Source: Pelotomaculum sp. | GTDB lineage: Bacteria > Bacillota > Desulfotomaculia > Desulfotomaculales > Pelotomaculaceae | Length of the DNA: 12,335 bases | NCBI GenBank assembly: GCA_003489345.1 | Contig: DNIT01000100.1 | Location: 8,790-21,124 of the forward strand | Direction: 5' to 3' | Part shown: positions 1-5,633 of the stretch, one piece after another | Layout: every line of letters starts with the position of its first letter | How positions within the stretch are numbered: the first letter of the stretch is position 1 | The notes under the pieces: model-generated | Seen by the model: only the letters and a program-made list of their open reading frames with translations | Databases searched by the model: none | What the model was told of the DNA's origin: nothing | Program-made: the position numbers and the translations under genes

Positions 1-1
1 T

Positions 2-475
2 ACCGCCAAACAACTCCTTTTGGAAAACGAAATGAAGGAGCTTGGCCACAGCGTATTGATGGCGACTGATGATGGGACCAGGGACTTTTACGGGAGTGTA
101 ACGAAGCTTTTTGAAAACTATCTGCAAAATAGTGATTTTGCACCCGGACCTGGAGCCGGTGACCATCTAACGATGAATAAAGGTCAAGCAGGGCAGGTTT
201 CCAAAGGACTTGTTAACAAGTACAATAGGCAAGAGGGCGATCCTGTCCGTTGCGTTTATGCCTGCGGCCCACACGGCATGCTGAGTAAGCTAAGTGAGGT
301 TACGGGACGGCGGGGGATACCATGTGAAGTATCCCTGGAAGAAAGGATGGGTTGCGGCGTGGGCGCCTGCCTATCCTGCGCCTGTAAAGTAAAGACCGGG
401 AATGGCGGAGCCGGATACCGCCGGGTCTGTGTGGAAGGCCCTGTCTTTCAGTCAGGGGAGGTGAACTGGGAATGA
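2..475 (+). CDS. pyrK: Dihydroorotate dehydrogenase electron transfer subunit PyrK, 5'-truncated by the window edge
   Basis: This is the C-terminal 157 residues of the FAD and [2Fe-2S] subunit that passes electrons from PyrD to NAD+ in the class 1B dihydroorotate dehydrogenase complex in the cytoplasm. The frame is open from base 2, so the true start lies upstream; roughly 100-130 residues of a usual 260-290 are missing. Visible are the end of the NAD-binding domain (segment VYACGPHGML) and a C-terminal iron-sulphur motif, CGVGACLSC followed by RVCVEGPVF, giving four cysteines spaced C-x4-C-x2-C-x16-C. The last residues (EVNWE) overlap the start of pyrD by 4 bp (ATGA), which suggests translational coupling. 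The TTG at position 20 is internal, not a start. Family identity is clear from motif and neighbour. Confidence 0.95.
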   Translation, partial: TAKQLLLENEMKELGHSVLMATDDGTRDFYGSVTKLFENYLQNSDFAPGPGAGDHLTMNKGQAGQVSKGLVNKYNRQEGDPVRCVYACGPHGMLSKLSEVTGRRGIPCEVSLEERMGCGVGACLSCACKVKTGNGGAGYRRVCVEGPVFQSGEVNWE

Positions 476-1416
476 TTCCGAAGGGCGACAACGCTTCAAC
501 ATCCAAGCCTGGCCTTGCTGTCAATATCGGCGGCATCAGGATGAAAAACCCGGTGACCACAGCCTCGGGAACCTTTGGGTTGGGGCCGGAATATGCTCCT
601 TATATCGATTTAAACCGGCTTGGCGCCATAGTGGTAAAAGGGACAACCCTGGAGCCGCGAGCCGGGAACCCGCCCCCCAGGCTGGTGGAGACGCCTGCCG
701 GGGTGCTCAACTCAATCGGCCTGCAGAATCCCGGTGTTGAGCATTTTATCGACGAGGCTTTGCCCTACCTGGCCGGCTTCGACGTCCCGGTCATTGTTAA
801 TATTTCCGGCGACACAGTGGAGGATTACGCCGGGCTCGCTGCCAGACTCAGCCGGGCTGGCGGTGTGGCCGGGCTGGAGGTTAATATATCCTGTCCCAAT
901 GTCAAAAAAGGCGGCATGCAGTTCGGCGGCGACCCGGCCATGGCCGCTGAGGTAACCCGGGCGGTCAAGGAGAACAGTGAGCTGCCTGTGGTAGTCAAGC
1001 TATCTCCCAATGTCACCAGTATCGCGGCTGTTGCCGAAAAAGTGGCGGAAGCCGGAGCGGATGCTATTTCCTTGATTAATACTCTGCTGGGCATGTCTGT
1101 TGATATCAAAACCAGACGTCCCATACTCGGCAACACTATGGGAGGGCTTTCGGGTCCCGCCGTCAGGCCTGTTGCGGTGCGCATGGTCTGGCAGGTCTAC
1201 CAGGCTGTAAAACTGCCCATTATCGGCATGGGCGGCATTGCCACCGCTGCAGACGCGTTGGAGTTTATATTAGCCGGAGCCACCGCCGTAGCCGTAGGCA
1301 CCGCCAGCTTCGTCAACCCTCGCGCCACTATCGATGTGCTGGAAGGTATTGAAAGATACTTAAGCGAAAATGGTGTCGGCGATATCAAAGAACTTATCGG
1401 GGCTGCGCACGGCTAA
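472..1416 (+). CDS. pyrD: Dihydroorotate dehydrogenase catalytic subunit, class 1B (PyrDB)
   Basis: This enzyme oxidises dihydroorotate to orotate using FMN, the fourth step of de novo UMP synthesis, and works with PyrK, whose gene it overlaps by 4 bp. The 314 residues match the usual class 1 length. Seen are the N-terminal KNPVTTASGTFGLG segment (residues 25-38), the substrate loop LNSIGLQNPG (79-88), the active-site segment NISCPNVKKGG with catalytic Cys141 (class 1 enzymes use Cys, class 2 use Ser), SLINTLLGM, and the C-terminal FMN phosphate site IIGMGGI and AVGTASF. The start ATG at 472 has an AGGGGAGGTG ribosome site 8 bases upstream. The first 13 or so residues are slightly long for the family, but no better start is seen. 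Residues for both substrate and FMN binding look intact. Confidence 0.97.
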   Translation: MIPKGDNASTSKPGLAVNIGGIRMKNPVTTASGTFGLGPEYAPYIDLNRLGAIVVKGTTLEPRAGNPPPRLVETPAGVLNSIGLQNPGVEHFIDEALPYLAGFDVPVIVNISGDTVEDYAGLAARLSRAGGVAGLEVNISCPNVKKGGMQFGGDPAMAAEVTRAVKENSELPVVVKLSPNVTSIAAVAEKVAEAGADAISLINTLLGMSVDIKTRRPILGNTMGGLSGPAVRPVAVRMVWQVYQAVKLPIIGMGGIATAADALEFILAGATAVAVGTASFVNPRATIDVLEGIERYLSENGVGDIKELIGAAHG

Positions 1417-1491
1417 ATGGCTCTGTCGCACAAACCCCTTTCATGAGGTATTGATCTTGCCGGTTATTTTTAAAGATAGGAGTTGTTCTGC

Positions 1492-1830
1492 ATGCATCTG
1501 GAAAACTGGGTTAAGGACGCCGGTGTAGCGATTACCATTTGCGATCCCGAAGGAATCATTTTGGATATGAATGAGAAATCCTGCCAGATATTTGCAAAAG
1601 ACGGGGGTAAGCTGTTGATAGGTACCAACCTGCTGGAGTGTCATCCGGAGGGCGCCCGAAAAAAACTGGCAGCGATGCTCAAAGATCAGACTGTAAACTG
1701 TTACACGACCGAAAAGAACGGTGTCAAGAAGCTTGTGTACCAGACTCCGTGGTACAGAGACGGTCAATATATGGGATTTGTTGAAATGTTAATTGAAATA
1801 CCTTTTGAGATTCCCAATTATCTGAGATAG
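1492..1830 (+). CDS. Small stand-alone PAS-domain protein in the pyr operon
   Basis: This is a 112-residue protein made almost entirely of one PAS fold. The run VAITICDPEGIILDMNEKSCQIF (about 12-34) is the first PAS strand pair and helix, LLIGTNLLECHPEG (41-54) the mid-domain turn, and KKLVYQTPWYRDGQYMGFVEMLIEIPFE (78-105) the terminal beta sheet. There is no output domain such as kinase, GGDEF or helix-turn-helix. ATG at 1492 is chosen because AGGAG (1478-1482) lies 9 bases before it; the TTG at 1483 abuts that site. It sits 75 bp after pyrD and 23 bp before pyrF on the same strand, so it is probably co-transcribed. Small PAS proteins usually bind a ligand, cofactor or partner protein; none can be named here. 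Its role in pyrimidine synthesis is unknown. Two cysteines (Cys17, Cys28) plus Cys50 and Cys67 could be redox-active, but that is only a guess. Confidence 0.85.
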   Translation: MHLENWVKDAGVAITICDPEGIILDMNEKSCQIFAKDGGKLLIGTNLLECHPEGARKKLAAMLKDQTVNCYTTEKNGVKKLVYQTPWYRDGQYMGFVEMLIEIPFEIPNYLR

Positions 1831-1853
1831 CATGAATTAGTACGGAGGATGAG

Positions 1854-2576
1854 ATGCACAGTTTTAAAAACCCGCTAATTATCGCCCTTGACTTTGACAA
1901 TGTTGAGGAAGCGCTAAAGATCGTTGAAAAAATTGGACCTTACGCCGGTGGGTTTAAGGTTGGCATGCAGCTTTATTATAGTGCCGGACAAGAGGTCCTG
2001 CTCCGTCTAAGGGAGAAAGAGTTACCCGTGTTTGCCGACCTGAAACTGCATGACATCCCCAACACTGTGGCCGGGGCAGCCCGGGCTCTCACCAGGCAGG
2101 GAGCTGCAATTTTGAATGTACACGCTGCAGGAGGCAAAGCGATGATGCGGGCAGCGCTTGAGGCTGCACGCGATGAGACTGATAAAGCCGGCACAGTTCG
2201 CCCTCTTGTAGTGGCAGTTACGGTCCTGACCAGCTTTGACCAGGAGTCATTCAAACAAGAGATGGGTCATTCCGGCACAATTCAGGATCGCGTCGTTGCC
2301 TGGGCTTTGATGGCGCGGGAGGCCGGTCTGGACGGAGTAGTAGCCTCGCCACTTGAGATAGCCGCGATCAGGAAAGCCTGCGGACCAGATTTCACCATCA
2401 TCACGCCCGGTATCCGTCCGGCGGGAACGGCGATACATGATCAGAAGAGGACCCTGACACCCAGGGAGGCCCTGAAGCAAGGGGCTGACTACCTGGTTGT
2501 CGGAAGACCGGTAACTGCGGCTCATGACCCGCTTGAAGCAGTAAAAGCCATACGAAATGAAATTGATAGCAGATGA
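1854..2576 (+). CDS. pyrF: Orotidine 5'-phosphate decarboxylase
   Basis: This enzyme decarboxylates orotidine 5'-phosphate to UMP, the last step of de novo pyrimidine synthesis. The 240 residues fit the short bacterial (group I) family, a TIM barrel acting as a dimer. Catalytic residues are visible: Lys35 in GGFKVGM and the D-x-K-x-x-D tetrad in FADLKLHDIPNTV (Asp62, Lys64, Asp67). Phosphate-binding segments TPGIRPAG (about 194-201) and DYLVVGRPVT near the C-terminus are intact. The start ATG 1854 follows GGAGG at 1844-1848. An ATG at 1849 is out of frame. It is the last gene of the visible operon section, and a terminator-like hairpin follows 57 bp after the stop. Its usual neighbour pyrE is 6.2 kb downstream, behind a signalling cassette and an insertion sequence. 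Confidence 0.97.
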   Translation: MHSFKNPLIIALDFDNVEEALKIVEKIGPYAGGFKVGMQLYYSAGQEVLLRLREKELPVFADLKLHDIPNTVAGAARALTRQGAAILNVHAAGGKAMMRAALEAARDETDKAGTVRPLVVAVTVLTSFDQESFKQEMGHSGTIQDRVVAWALMAREAGLDGVVASPLEIAAIRKACGPDFTIITPGIRPAGTAIHDQKRTLTPREALKQGADYLVVGRPVTAAHDPLEAVKAIRNEIDSR

Positions 2577-2633
2577 GGAGTCCCATGTAATTAATATGTA
2601 TGGTGACAACATTTGGCAAGCAGTGCAGCAATG

Positions 2634-2664
2634 GGCCAACACTTAACCGGTGTGGCCTTTGTTT
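2634..2664 (+). terminator. Rho-independent terminator after pyrF
   Basis: GGCCAACAC and GTGTGGCC form a stem of 8 base pairs with one bulged A and a 7-base loop, followed directly by TTTGTTT. It begins 57 bp after the pyrF stop codon, where the operon would be expected to end. The T-run is interrupted by one G, so efficiency is uncertain. Confidence 0.6.
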
Positions 2665-2697
2665 ATGTAATGGTAATACCGGTAAGCGTATTACATA
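2664..2697. repeat. Inverted repeat TATGTAAT / ATTACATA
   Basis: The 8-base arms 2664-2671 and 2690-2697 are perfect inverse copies separated by 18 bases. A second, overlapping pair, GTAATAC (2673-2679) and GTATTAC (2688-2694), gives an alternative 7-bp hairpin with an 8-base loop. It could be an operator or an RNA structure upstream of the cassette. No known regulator motif was recognised. Confidence 0.45.
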
Positions 2698-2751
2698 TAA
2701 TTGTAAAATTATTAAAAACAGCTCAGCGTACCAGCCTTGTAAAGGAAATTA

Positions 2752-2769
2752 TTTGAAATTAATTTCAAA
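2752..2769. promoter_or_regulatory. 18-bp perfect palindrome, candidate operator upstream of the agr-like cassette
   Basis: TTTGAAATTAATTTCAAA is a perfect palindrome of two 9-base half sites with no spacer, in the intergenic region about 340 bp before the first cassette gene. Its TTGAAA could double as a -35 box, but the matching -10 (TTATTT at 17 bp spacing) is poor. Dimeric regulators bind such sites. It does not resemble the direct-repeat AgrA sites known from staphylococci. AT-rich DNA makes chance palindromes more likely. Confidence 0.4.
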
Positions 2770-3107
2770 GTCCTAATTATTTATTATAGTGAAGCTTGAG
2801 GAAAATGTTACTCTTGATTTTACGTCGTTATAGCTTGTCAAGTTGATAATGCAGTTTTGTATGCTGGCTATTTATTTAAACACTTTTCCATAAGTTTTAT
2901 TAAGATTTAAATATATTTTGAAGGAAAATATAGGAGTTAGTAGAATACTTAAATTTCAAAACAGCATAATAAAACCTCTTATTTTTTGCAGCAATGGCAA
3001 GGCTCTTCTTTAATGGAATTGAATTATCGTAATGCCATTATTTGTTATTTACTGGTGTAGGCTAATTACGAATTGCATCACATTTTAAAAGCAAAAAAAG
3101 CAGGGGG

Positions 3108-3578
3108 TTGAAGATACTGCAGTATCAAAAAGAGTTACTTTCACTACTATTTCAGGACTTTCCTGAGAGTTTTATATTTGCGTTAGCAGTTTTTGCCTTG
3201 CTGCGTCTTAGGTTTGACTATAAAAAGATTTTTATAGTGGCTATATTGCAGACTTTTACAAATCTTATCCGTCTTTTACCGATAGCCTTTGGCATGCATA
3301 CATTGATTTTAATCATAACATTTGCTGTATATACGAGGTTGGTTACCAGAGAAAACATGCCTAAAATATTAGGTTCAACTATATTAGTTTTCGTAATACT
3401 ATTAACTATGCAAATACTATATGCAGAACCGTTATTAAATATCACTCATTTATCCTATGATGATGTTAATGTATCACCTGTTTTGAGAGGAATTTTTTGT
3501 TTGCCGTATGAAATCGTTATTCTTGGACTGGCCTTGTTTTTAAATCACAAAAATAAAAAGTTTAATAGATTTAATTAA
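3108..3578 (+). CDS. Integral membrane protein resembling the sensor domain of AgrC/GHKL histidine kinases, without a kinase
   Basis: The 156-residue hydrophobic protein has about five predicted membrane helices (approximately residues 20-34, 40-58, 62-78, 87-106 and 129-146) and a short basic tail HKNKKFNRFN. The N-terminal layout (amphipathic start, PESFIFALAVFALL, then LIRLLPIAFGMHTLIL) resembles the membrane part of clostridial GHKL-type kinases that accompany agrB. No H-box, N-box or G-box follows; the frame simply ends. It lies 21 bp before agrB on the same strand, so the two are probably co-transcribed. The start is uncertain: TTG 3108 directly abuts an AGGGGG ribosome-like run, while CTG at 3117 has better spacing (9 bases), and the open frame reaches back to about 3066. 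Assignment as a peptide sensor or transporter partner is inference from the neighbourhood. Confidence 0.7.
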   Translation: MKILQYQKELLSLLFQDFPESFIFALAVFALLRLRFDYKKIFIVAILQTFTNLIRLLPIAFGMHTLILIITFAVYTRLVTRENMPKILGSTILVFVILLTMQILYAEPLLNITHLSYDDVNVSPVLRGIFCLPYEIVILGLALFLNHKNKKFNRFN

Positions 3579-3599
3579 AAATGAAAGAAGGTTCTGAGA

Positions 3600-4247
3600 A
3601 TGATAGGCATTAACAAAAGGGTTGCAGCTTATATGGGTAATTCACTAGACCTTGATAATGACAATCGGGAAGTTATAGCTTACAGCCTTGAGCTACTCTT
3701 TCATACAGCCGTAACGATATTTTTGGTGATGTTTGTGGCATGGCTTATAGGACCAGTTAAAGAAGCTATTGTTTTGCTAATTGTGATGTTTCTTTTTAAA
3801 AGTTTTGCCGGTGGTGTTCATTGTAGTTCTGCAGTACGATGTACTATATTGAGCATATTATTAATACCTTCTTTTAGCCAATTGTCATATGTAGCAGGAC
3901 AGCACTTTTCCCTAAGCGGTGTAGTAGTTTTTACCTCCTTTAGTATTCTATTTTCTTATGCTATAGTCTATAAGTTAGCTCCGGTAAACTTACCAATTGT
4001 CTCGATTAGGCACAAACAGAACCGACGAAATTTTTCATTTGTTTTACTAGGATTGATAACATTAGTTCAAATCTTATTAATTGCATTGGTACCTACTAAA
4101 ACTGCTTCATATATTGTAGCAATTGATATAAGTATATTCTGGCAGGCTCTTATGTTAACTAAACAAGGACATGCCATTGTAAATTATTATGATAAATTGT
4201 TGCTTTATCTTGTTGGAAAAGGAGGTGATAAGAATGAAACATATTAA
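3600..4247 (+). CDS. agrB: Accessory gene regulator B (AgrB), peptide-processing membrane endopeptidase
   Basis: AgrB is a membrane cysteine endopeptidase that cuts the C-terminal tail from the AgrD precursor and forms the thiolactone ring of the autoinducing peptide. The 215 residues match the usual family length. The signature is seen as KSFAGGVHCSSAVRC: His74 and Cys81, seven apart, correspond to the catalytic pair His77/Cys84 of Staphylococcus aureus AgrB. Around it are about six membrane helices (33-50, 55-66, 83-100, 104-126, 146-164, 169-187) and the family's cytoplasmic loop APVNLPIVSIRHKQNRR (127-143). ATG 3600 is preceded by AGAAGG (3586-3591). The last 14 bases overlap the agrD start, and the agrD ribosome site lies inside this gene. 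Catalytic residues look intact, so it is probably functional. Confidence 0.92.
   Translation: MIGINKRVAAYMGNSLDLDNDNREVIAYSLELLFHTAVTIFLVMFVAWLIGPVKEAIVLLIVMFLFKSFAGGVHCSSAVRCTILSILLIPSFSQLSYVAGQHFSLSGVVVFTSFSILFSYAIVYKLAPVNLPIVSIRHKQNRRNFSFVLLGLITLVQILLIALVPTKTASYIVAIDISIFWQALMLTKQGHAIVNYYDKLLLYLVGKGGDKNETY
4218..4229 (+). promoter_or_regulatory. Perfect 12-nt ribosome binding site for agrD
   Basis: AAAGGAGGTGAT is complementary to the whole usual 3' end of Firmicute 16S rRNA and lies inside the end of agrB. The GGAGG core is 8 bases before the agrD ATG. It supports the small agrD frame being a real gene that is translated more strongly than agrB. Confidence 0.85.
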
Positions 4248-4368
4248 ACATACGGTTCTTTTCAGCTTGTTCACATTTCTAGTATCGTTTGCCAGTAGTA
4301 ACACTTTTGGACCTTTGTGTGTTGGATATTGGTATCAGCCCAAGGTTCCGACATCTTTGTTGAAGTAG
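4234..4368 (+). CDS. agrD: AgrD-like cyclic lactone autoinducer peptide precursor
   Basis: This 44-residue precursor fits AgrD in all three parts. There is an N-terminal amphipathic, basic and hydrophobic leader (MKHIKHTVLFSLFTFLVSFA, 1-20), a core with a single cysteine (SSNTFGPLCVGYW, Cys29), and a C-terminal recognition tail YQPKVPTSLLK. The tail matches the clostridial cyclic lactone peptide pattern Y/H-x-P-x-x-P. By analogy with clostridial peptides, the ring is probably Cys29 to Trp33 (CVGYW) with cleavage before Tyr34; the exact N-terminus of the mature signal cannot be read. The ATG overlaps the end of agrB by 14 bp and has a perfect ribosome site. Five bases after the stop, the left end of an insertion sequence begins, so any former agrC/agrA downstream is not here. 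The peptide would be processed by the adjacent AgrB at the membrane and exported. Confidence 0.9.
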   Translation: MKHIKHTVLFSLFTFLVSFASSNTFGPLCVGYWYQPKVPTSLLK

Positions 4369-4373
4369 GCAGG

Positions 4374-4397
4374 TTTAGAATGGGGCTGTAACAAAAC
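4374..4397 (+). repeat. Left terminal inverted repeat of the insertion sequence
   Basis: The repeat begins TTTAGAATGGGG and continues CTGTAACAAAAC. It matches the reverse complement of 5594-5617 at 21 of 24 positions. The inner part pairs with ACAGCC at 4398-4403 to form a small hairpin (GGCTGT/ACAGCC). Confidence 0.85.
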
Positions 4398-4405
4398 ACA
4401 GCCAC

Positions 4406-4440
4406 AAAATCGCCTAAGACCAATGGTTTTAGGCGATTTT
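4406..4440 (+). terminator. Strong hairpin terminator inside the left IS end, downstream of agrD
   Basis: The 35 bases form an almost perfect palindrome (AAAATCGCCTAAGACCA against TGGTTTTAGGCGATTTT, 16 of 17 pairs with the odd one a G-U pair) ending in TTTT. With flanking A- and T-runs it could act in both directions. It would end the agrBD transcript and shield the transposase gene from read-through, an arrangement often seen in insertion sequences. Confidence 0.8.
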
Positions 4441-4442
4441 CA

Positions 4443-4472
4443 TTAAGAAAGAATGTAAAAAAATGATATAAT
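4443..4472 (+). promoter_or_regulatory. Candidate sigma-A promoter of the transposase
   Basis: A perfect TATAAT (4467-4472) lies 49 bases before the transposase start, with a weak -35 TTAAGA (4443-4448) at 18-bp spacing and AT-rich DNA between. It sits just after the terminator hairpin. Confidence 0.5.
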
Positions 4473-4520
4473 TTAGGGGTGAGAAATGCTTAAAGCCACG
4501 GGATTTTGGAGGGTTTATCA

Positions 4521-5532
4521 GTGTCAAAAAAGGGGCAAAAAGTACATAATAAAAAAGTATTCATTCCCTACATGCAGGACCAATTAACGCTACCAGTAAG
4601 CATTGATAGCCTAATCCCGAATATCCATGTGGTACGTGTAGTAAATCGGGCTATTGACCAAATGAACTTTGAACCGTTGCTAGCTAAATATCCAGGCGGT
4701 GGCCGGTCAAGTTTTAACCCGGTTATGATGACAAAGCTTCTGGTGTATGCCTATACCGATAAAATATTTTCCTGCCGAAGGATTGCCAAAGCAGCTCGTG
4801 AAAACATCATGTACATATGGCTTTGTGGAGGTAATACACCGAACTTCATGGCGATTAACCATTAACCGCTTTCGCAGTGAGAGGATGAAAGATGTCATAC
4901 TTGAGGTATTTGCGGAAGTCGTAGAGCTGCTAGTACAAGAGAATTACATAAAGTTAGAGAACTATTTTTGGGATGACACAAAAACCGAGGCAATGCCAAT
5001 CAATATAGTTGGGTCTGGGGCAAAGCTACCAAACGCCACAAAGAAGCACTAATGGAGAAACGCCGGGAGTTATTTAAAGAAATAGATAAGATTAACGAGA
5101 AAGAAAACAACGAATACGGCGATTCTGACTTGGAAGAGCTTGGTGATGGAAAACCCATCGATTCAGAGGCCATCGAAGAAGCAGTCAGGAAAATTGATGA
5201 GTCAAATTAGGGTTTATGAATGTTTAGATTGTTCCGGATGCCCTCACCAACATAAGTGTGTAAAGTCAGAGAAACCCTTTGCTAACAGGATAATTAACAT
5301 AAATCGGAAATTAAATGCATTTCAGGAACAGGCTATCCAGAATTTATGTTCAGAAGAAGGCTTGAAAATGAGGCGTCTGCGTCCGATAGAAGTTGAAAGT
5401 GTTTTCGGTGATATCAAAGGCAATTTTGGAGTACGAAGATTTCTCTTAAAAGGTCTAGCAAAAGTCAATATCGAGTGGGGTCTCCACTGCATAGCTCATA
5501 ACATGAGAAAGATGGCTTTAATTATAGGATAA
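4521..5532 (+). pseudogene. IS1182-family transposase, disrupted by two frameshifts and an internal deletion
   Basis: The original start is GTG 4521, with GGAGGG 7 bases upstream. Pieces in three frames join into one family-like protein. The N-terminal part runs to GGNTPNFMAIN; a 7-bp tandem duplication (ATTAACC twice, 4854-4867) shifts the frame, which resumes as RFRSERMKDVI and WDDTKTEA. One missing A near 4992-4993 shifts it again, restoring NANQYSWVWGKATKRHKEA and a charged linker. Near 5195-5215 the linker KIDE jumps to IRVYECLDCSGCPHQHKC, so the middle (an estimated 150-180 residues with the second catalytic Asp) is gone. The C-terminal part RPIEVESVFGDIKGNFGVRRF keeps the expected catalytic Glu, and HNMRKMALIIG ends the protein. 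It cannot be active. Family assignment is by recalled motifs, not a search. Confidence 0.88.
4854..4867 (+). repeat. 7-bp tandem duplication that breaks the transposase frame
   Basis: ATTAACC occurs twice head to tail. Removing one copy restores the continuous reading MAINRFRS, so the duplication is the direct cause of the TAA stop at 4863-4865. Confidence 0.85.
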
Positions 5533-5573
5533 AAATAGATTGTCCATAAACCAGCGACTCGCAAATAACTAAG

Positions 5574-5609
5574 GGGGGCGTAACAAAACCGAAGTTTCGT
5601 TACGTCCCC
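5574..5609. repeat. Long hairpin at the right IS end
   Basis: The arm GGGGGCGTAAC (5574-5584) pairs with GTTACGTCCCC (5599-5609) through 11 pairs including one G-U. After one mismatch the inner AAAC/GTTT adds four pairs around a CGAA loop. The right terminal repeat is thus one arm of a stable hairpin. With no T-run after it, it is not a classical terminator, but it may limit read-through or sequester the IS end in RNA. Confidence 0.75.
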
Positions 5610-5617
5610 ATTCTAAA
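5594..5617 (-). repeat. Right terminal inverted repeat of the insertion sequence
   Basis: Read on the - strand it begins TTTAGAATGGGG followed by ACGTAACGAAAC and matches the left repeat except at three positions. It ends immediately before the ribosome site region of the next gene. Confidence 0.85.
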
Positions 5618-5633
5618 GGATAGGGTGTATTAT

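Larger units (their letters stand above)
2577..3107. other. AT-rich gene-free stretch between pyrF and the agr-like cassette
   Basis: No reading frame here has both a plausible start and a ribosome site. The stretch contains the pyrF terminator, an inverted repeat and an 18-bp palindrome, listed separately. Base composition changes sharply from the GC-balanced pyr genes to AT-rich DNA and stays so through agrD, which suggests a separate origin for the cassette. Several short AT-rich hexamers could act as -10 boxes, but none is paired with a convincing -35 at 16-18 bp, so no promoter is called. Confidence 0.6.
4374..5617 (+). mobile_element. Decayed IS1182-like insertion sequence
   Basis: This 1,244-bp element is bounded by imperfect inverted repeats sharing the outer 12 bases TTTAGAATGGGG and 21 of 24 bases overall. 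It contains a terminator hairpin, a promoter and a broken transposase in the same orientation. Intact relatives are about 1.6-1.8 kb, so several hundred bases are missing. The boundary may be 4 to 8 bases further in at each end (starting at GAATGGGG or GGGG), because the outermost bases could belong to a palindromic target. No clear direct target duplication is visible: the flanks are GCAGG on the left and GGATA on the right. It separates agrD from the cyclic-di-GMP gene. Confidence 0.85.

Noticed and set aside
2596..2646. 16-codon frame MYGDNIWQAVQQWANT after pyrF
   Set aside because: The AGGAG upstream is too far away, and the frame runs into the terminator stem.
5540..5569. Outward promoter at the right IS end (TTGTCC, 18 bp, AATAAC)
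   Set aside because: Each box matches consensus at only 4 of 6 bases, and a strong hairpin follows immediately; too weak to call.
4369..5622. Direct target-site duplication flanking the IS
   Set aside because: The flanks GCAGG and GGATA share only GG, and the inverted TTTAGAAT/ATTCTAAA is not a direct repeat, so no duplication can be claimed.
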